A stretch of DNA of 64,000 nucleotides, taken from assembly GCA_005502875.1 (NCBI GenBank), contig SCMV01000001.1, forward strand, positions 124,001 through 188,000, given 5' to 3'. Position 1 is the stretch's first letter, and every line of letters starts with the position of its first letter. The notes beneath the pieces were generated by a model. It searched no databases and was not told the DNA's origin. It saw nothing but the letters and a program-made list of their open reading frames with translations. The translations under genes were made by a program, and so were the position numbers. This document shows, one piece after another, positions 61,801 through 64,000 of the stretch. The stretch is from Comamonadaceae bacterium 2PF. Lineage in GTDB: Bacteria; Pseudomonadota; Gammaproteobacteria; Burkholderiales; Burkholderiaceae_C.

Positions 61801-64000
61801 AGAAGTTCCTGGGCACCACGGGCGGCAAGGCCGCGGTGGGTGGCTCGGCCAACGTGCTCGACCTCGACACCACGGCCAGCGCGCTGATCTACGGCGGCGC
61901 CGACGTGCGGGCCACGCAGGGCGTGACCGTGCAGGCCGAGCAGACCACGCAGATCGTCAGCGTGGCCGAGGCCGGCGGCCAGTCTGACAACGTGGGCGTG
62001 GAAGGCGCGGTGGGTGTGCACCTGATCAAGCAGCGCACCGAAGCTGGCGTCGACGATGACGCCAAGGTGCAGGCTGGTGGCCCCATGACCGTGCAGGCCA
62101 ATGGCGACCTCGAAGACATCACCGTGGCCGGTGGCGTGGTGGCCACCAAGGGCCAGGTGGGCATCGGCTTTGCTGTGTCCGTCAACCAGGTGGACACGGG
62201 CACTCAGGCCATCATCGGCGACGTCGATGCGGCGGGGGCCGACGCGGCAGGCGTGCAGGGCTCGGTGCGCAGTGGCGGCGCCGTGACGGTGCAGGCCGTC
62301 TCGGGCACCGAGGTCGGCGCCTACTCGGTGGCGGGCTCGATCGCCACCAACTCCAAGGCGCAGACCGATGCGCCGACGGCGGGCGACAGCAGCACGCAGT
62401 CGGGCAGCAGCGGCGCGGGCAAGGGCAAGTTCGGCATCGCCGTCTCGGCGGATGCCGCTTACAACGAGATCACCGCGAACACGACCGCTGCCATCACCGA
62501 TGGCGCGAACATCGCGCAGGGCACCGACGTGGCCGTGACCGCCACCAACGACCTGGCGCTCAACGCGCTGGCTGGCGCGGTCACCATCTCCACGCAAGCC
62601 AACGGCAATGGCCTGGCGGGCTCGTTCGCGTACAACCAGCTGGGCGGCGCCACCTCGGCCTACATCGACGGCGCAACGCTGCGTCACACGGGCACGACCA
62701 AGGTCGAGGCCACGGTCGATGGCGAGATCAAGACGCTGTCGGCCTCGGTGCAGGCCAGCCGCGGCAAGCTCGGCGTGGCCGGCTCGGTGTCGATCAACGA
62801 GATCGCGCACGTCACGCAGGCTTACCTGCGCGGCGCCGATGTGTCGGGCACCAGTGGGGTGACGCTTTCGGCGCGTGACAGCGCGGCCATCAAGTCGGTG
62901 GCCGGCGCCATCGCGTTCGGTGGCAAGGCGGGCATCGGCCTGTCTTTCGGCTGGAACCACATCGACAACCGCATCAGCGCCTTCATGCAGGGCAGCGACG
63001 TCAACACGACGGGTGCGGTCAACGTCAGCGCGGTCAGCAACGCGAGCATCGACACCGTTGCAGCGTCGCTTGGCGCGAGCACCGGTCAGATGGCGGGCGC
63101 GGCGGCGGTCGCCATCAACCAGATCGACACGCAGACCACGGCGCGCGTGGCAGGCGAGAAAACGGCGGCCGGTCTGGACGCCGCGTCGCTGAGCGTGAGC
63201 GCCTCGGACGAGTCGGACATCAACAGCATCGTCGGGGCGCTGGGCGCCAGCTCGGGCAAGGTCGGCTTCGGCGTGAGCTTCGCCTGGAACGACATCGGCT
63301 CGCAGGTGCACGCCAGCCTGGTCACGCCCAACGTGAGCACCACGGGCGTGACCTCGGTGAGCGCCGCGCACGATGGCGACATCGAAACCTACGCGATGGC
63401 CGGTGGCGGCGCGGCCAAGGTGGGCGCTTCGGGCTCGCTGGCCATCAACGACATCACCACGCAACTGAGCGCGACCACGCAAGGCGGGCGCGTGACGGCA
63501 TCGGCCGTGGACGTGAAGGCGCAGGAACGTGCGCGCATCTTCGCGGCCACCGGTGCCTTGTCGGGCGGTGGCACGGCAGCGGTGGGCGCTTCGGGCTCGT
63601 ACAACCACCTCTCTGGCACCGTTCTGGCGCAGGTGGCCGGCGGTCAGGTGAGCGCACAAAGCGGCTCGGTGACGGTGCAGGCCTTGCGTGATGGCGAGGT
63701 CGAGGTGTGGGCCGCGTCGGGCTCGGGCGGTGGCACGGCGGGCTTCGCTGGCTCGATCGCCGTCAACGACATCGGCGGCAGCACGACGGCCCGCGTGAGC
63801 GACGGCGCGAAAGTGCAGGCGCAGGGCAACGTGAAGGTGGCGGCCGAAGCGGACGACCGCATCGAGGCTCGCGCCGGCACCGTGGCCCTGGGCGGCACGG
63901 TGGGCGGCGGCGGTGCCATCGCCATCAACGACGTGCGCAACGACACCACCGCAGAGGTCACCGGCAGCGGCACCAGCGTGAACGCGCTGGCGCAAGGTGC
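58854..64000 (+). CDS. LktA-type filamentous adhesin, TPS-like secreted giant protein, N-terminal part
   Basis: From ATG 58854 the frame stays open for 1,715 codons to the end of the window, so the C-terminus is missing. GGAGG lies six bases upstream. An extended N-terminal signal (about 1-49, ending AQAQ) precedes a two-partner-secretion haemagglutination domain: FNSFSQFNV at 82-90 and FFFNPHGFVVG at 135-145, a FxxPxG pattern. After ~400 residues come long imperfect repeats of about 100 residues: a Gly/Ala block, then AVNDI/AINDI-like turns and short V/A strands, which suggests a beta-helix. The family is the leukotoxin LktA filamentous adhesin group. The partner TpsB outer-membrane transporter is not in the window. 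Confidence 0.93.
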   Translation, partial: MSHGAITQFRRQYLAILRRCATLNAMGWMACGLGAGGMALLTPVDAQAQGIVTDGRTASTVTGAGTANVTIDTGTVKGVNAFNSFSQFNVNGGQTVNLNLPTGTANLLNLVRDSASNINGIVNAYKDGRIGGNVFFFNPHGFVVGAGGQINVGSLLMATPTSAFMDKLVGPGGAIDDAAVADALAGRIPLTTSGLITVQGRIRAADGALLQANTVDISGGGQVRVGTAARSELAALGQLVNVNGLSAGGATFVQGDTVQIVAEDDITLGGSIYTDGANYQLTANDRIVVGEDVVISTRDVADPANADHEAAASEGNSGDLKLLASHIELQRGSKLLAHADNGHTAGDVTVLARDINAIGALREANASISIDRATIKGRDILIRAEADTSAIAVALAQNPSTTLEEAQKLVNNELDDLLKDGPGGEFMAVTTKATARTTLQGARIEGSRDVTVEALAAARAGFEKDAIAELLVRDAPAAGGQPAVATVITGRNVTLRAEASTSYTLNVLGSVMKLADQSWLPSDDATLKAFNDQLFDFSSVPLVSLSKAKGTVQLDDHTVVNATGDLTVKAEVTSAAKPTFASPILFSAAWAESTAEASTKVQGQTELTAGGAAKVQASTDVEVNVTATVNSTNKPIDAVFVYADNSATTTAETGAGTRIRAGSVELSAANTTDLSVSGTASNMGGSGVGIAVAVNMSENRVSAKLGGDAASTSGDVDVKASIDMAKNGTAADAATLGNPNTLSAKITNFQAGIQRNVTSGILGATGKLSSATADKVSGFLFPGIKEGKFNLSGAVSYNDSLNVAQASVADGATVSSARDLKVIADIKDRPTSTVGAKSTSTGTAIGGAVALGNFENQAQAWIGKNAKVDAKRATQVDAQTRIPFAWQIDWSSPDAILNHLQGNVLDLVFTSFGINSASGKSGAGVAAAVTVFDMKNTAQAWIDQGAQVNTVFTPGSAGTSGQSVTVHAKNDVNTVHAVGIAGKKFLGTTGGKAAVGGSANVLDLDTTASALIYGGADVRATQGVTVQAEQTTQIVSVAEAGGQSDNVGVEGAVGVHLIKQRTEAGVDDDAKVQAGGPMTVQANGDLEDITVAGGVVATKGQVGIGFAVSVNQVDTGTQAIIGDVDAAGADAAGVQGSVRSGGAVTVQAVSGTEVGAYSVAGSIATNSKAQTDAPTAGDSSTQSGSSGAGKGKFGIAVSADAAYNEITANTTAAITDGANIAQGTDVAVTATNDLALNALAGAVTISTQANGNGLAGSFAYNQLGGATSAYIDGATLRHTGTTKVEATVDGEIKTLSASVQASRGKLGVAGSVSINEIAHVTQAYLRGADVSGTSGVTLSARDSAAIKSVAGAIAFGGKAGIGLSFGWNHIDNRISAFMQGSDVNTTGAVNVSAVSNASIDTVAASLGASTGQMAGAAAVAINQIDTQTTARVAGEKTAAGLDAASLSVSASDESDINSIVGALGASSGKVGFGVSFAWNDIGSQVHASLVTPNVSTTGVTSVSAAHDGDIETYAMAGGGAAKVGASGSLAINDITTQLSATTQGGRVTASAVDVKAQERARIFAATGALSGGGTAAVGASGSYNHLSGTVLAQVAGGQVSAQSGSVTVQALRDGEVEVWAASGSGGGTAGFAGSIAVNDIGGSTTARVSDGAKVQAQGNVKVAAEADDRIEARAGTVALGGTVGGGGAIAINDVRNDTTAEVTGSGTSVNALAQG

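Noticed and set aside
58776-63995. A 1,739-codon open frame on the minus strand under the adhesin
   Set aside because: The plus strand has a signal peptide, TPS domain and repeats in frame. The minus reading is rich in His, Arg, Ala and Gly with no domain, as expected from GC-rich antisense of a biased gene.

Overview
The window is 64 kb of GC-rich DNA with long, tightly packed genes. It looks like a chromosome segment of a betaproteobacterium of the order Burkholderiales (Comamonadaceae or a close relative). The pointers are a methionine synthase reduced to its N-terminal half (a split metH), a PEP-CTERM protein, many chemoreceptors, a fused MrpAB antiporter subunit and an LktA-type filamentous adhesin. 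No genus can be assigned from sequence alone. No rRNA, tRNA, CRISPR array or intact insertion sequence was seen.

Region 1 (1-8 kb): the tail of an EAL-domain protein, a voltage-gated K+ channel, then a type VI secretion (T6SS) cargo island. The island has a VgrG spike gene, two unassigned genes that may be an effector and its partner, a pair of hexanucleotide microsatellites, a 5'-broken PoNe-type DNase toxin domain and its PoNi immunity gene. The immunity gene is interrupted at a run of ten G. GC and codon use here look lower than in the flanks, as expected for transferred cargo.

Region 2 (8-11 kb): a fatty-acid-hydroxylase-family membrane protein, a lipocalin, a small membrane protein and an HD-domain hydrolase.

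Region 3 (11-26 kb): a chemotaxis operon on the minus strand in the order degenerate MCP, two CheY-type regulators, STAS protein, CheA, soluble MCP, CheW, CheR, CheD, CheB. It probably starts at a sigma-28-like promoter near 21.0 kb. A divergent MCP, the N-terminal half of MetH and a further MCP follow.

Region 4 (26-35.9 kb): ybeY and phoH, a NarL-type two-component pair, ruvA, an M14 peptidase, a hybrid histidine kinase, glutathione peroxidase and a dienelactone hydrolase.

Region 5 (35.9-42 kb): a complete six-gene Mrp Na+/H+ antiporter operon (mrpAB fused, C, D, E, F, G), with all cistrons overlapping.

Region 6 (42-50 kb): a PEP-CTERM protein, an MBL-fold protein divergent from a LysR regulator, a DCC thiol protein, then a hipBA toxin-antitoxin pair divergent from a large SF1 helicase with a nuclease-like C-terminus. 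This last block is a plausible defence locus.

Region 7 (50-64 kb): a small HExxH membrane protein, a GAF/PAS/GGDEF cyclase, aromatic aminotransferase, a cache-domain MCP, YaeQ, an alpha/beta hydrolase, a hydroxypyruvate-isomerase-like protein, and the first 1,715 codons of a giant secreted adhesin that runs off the window end.
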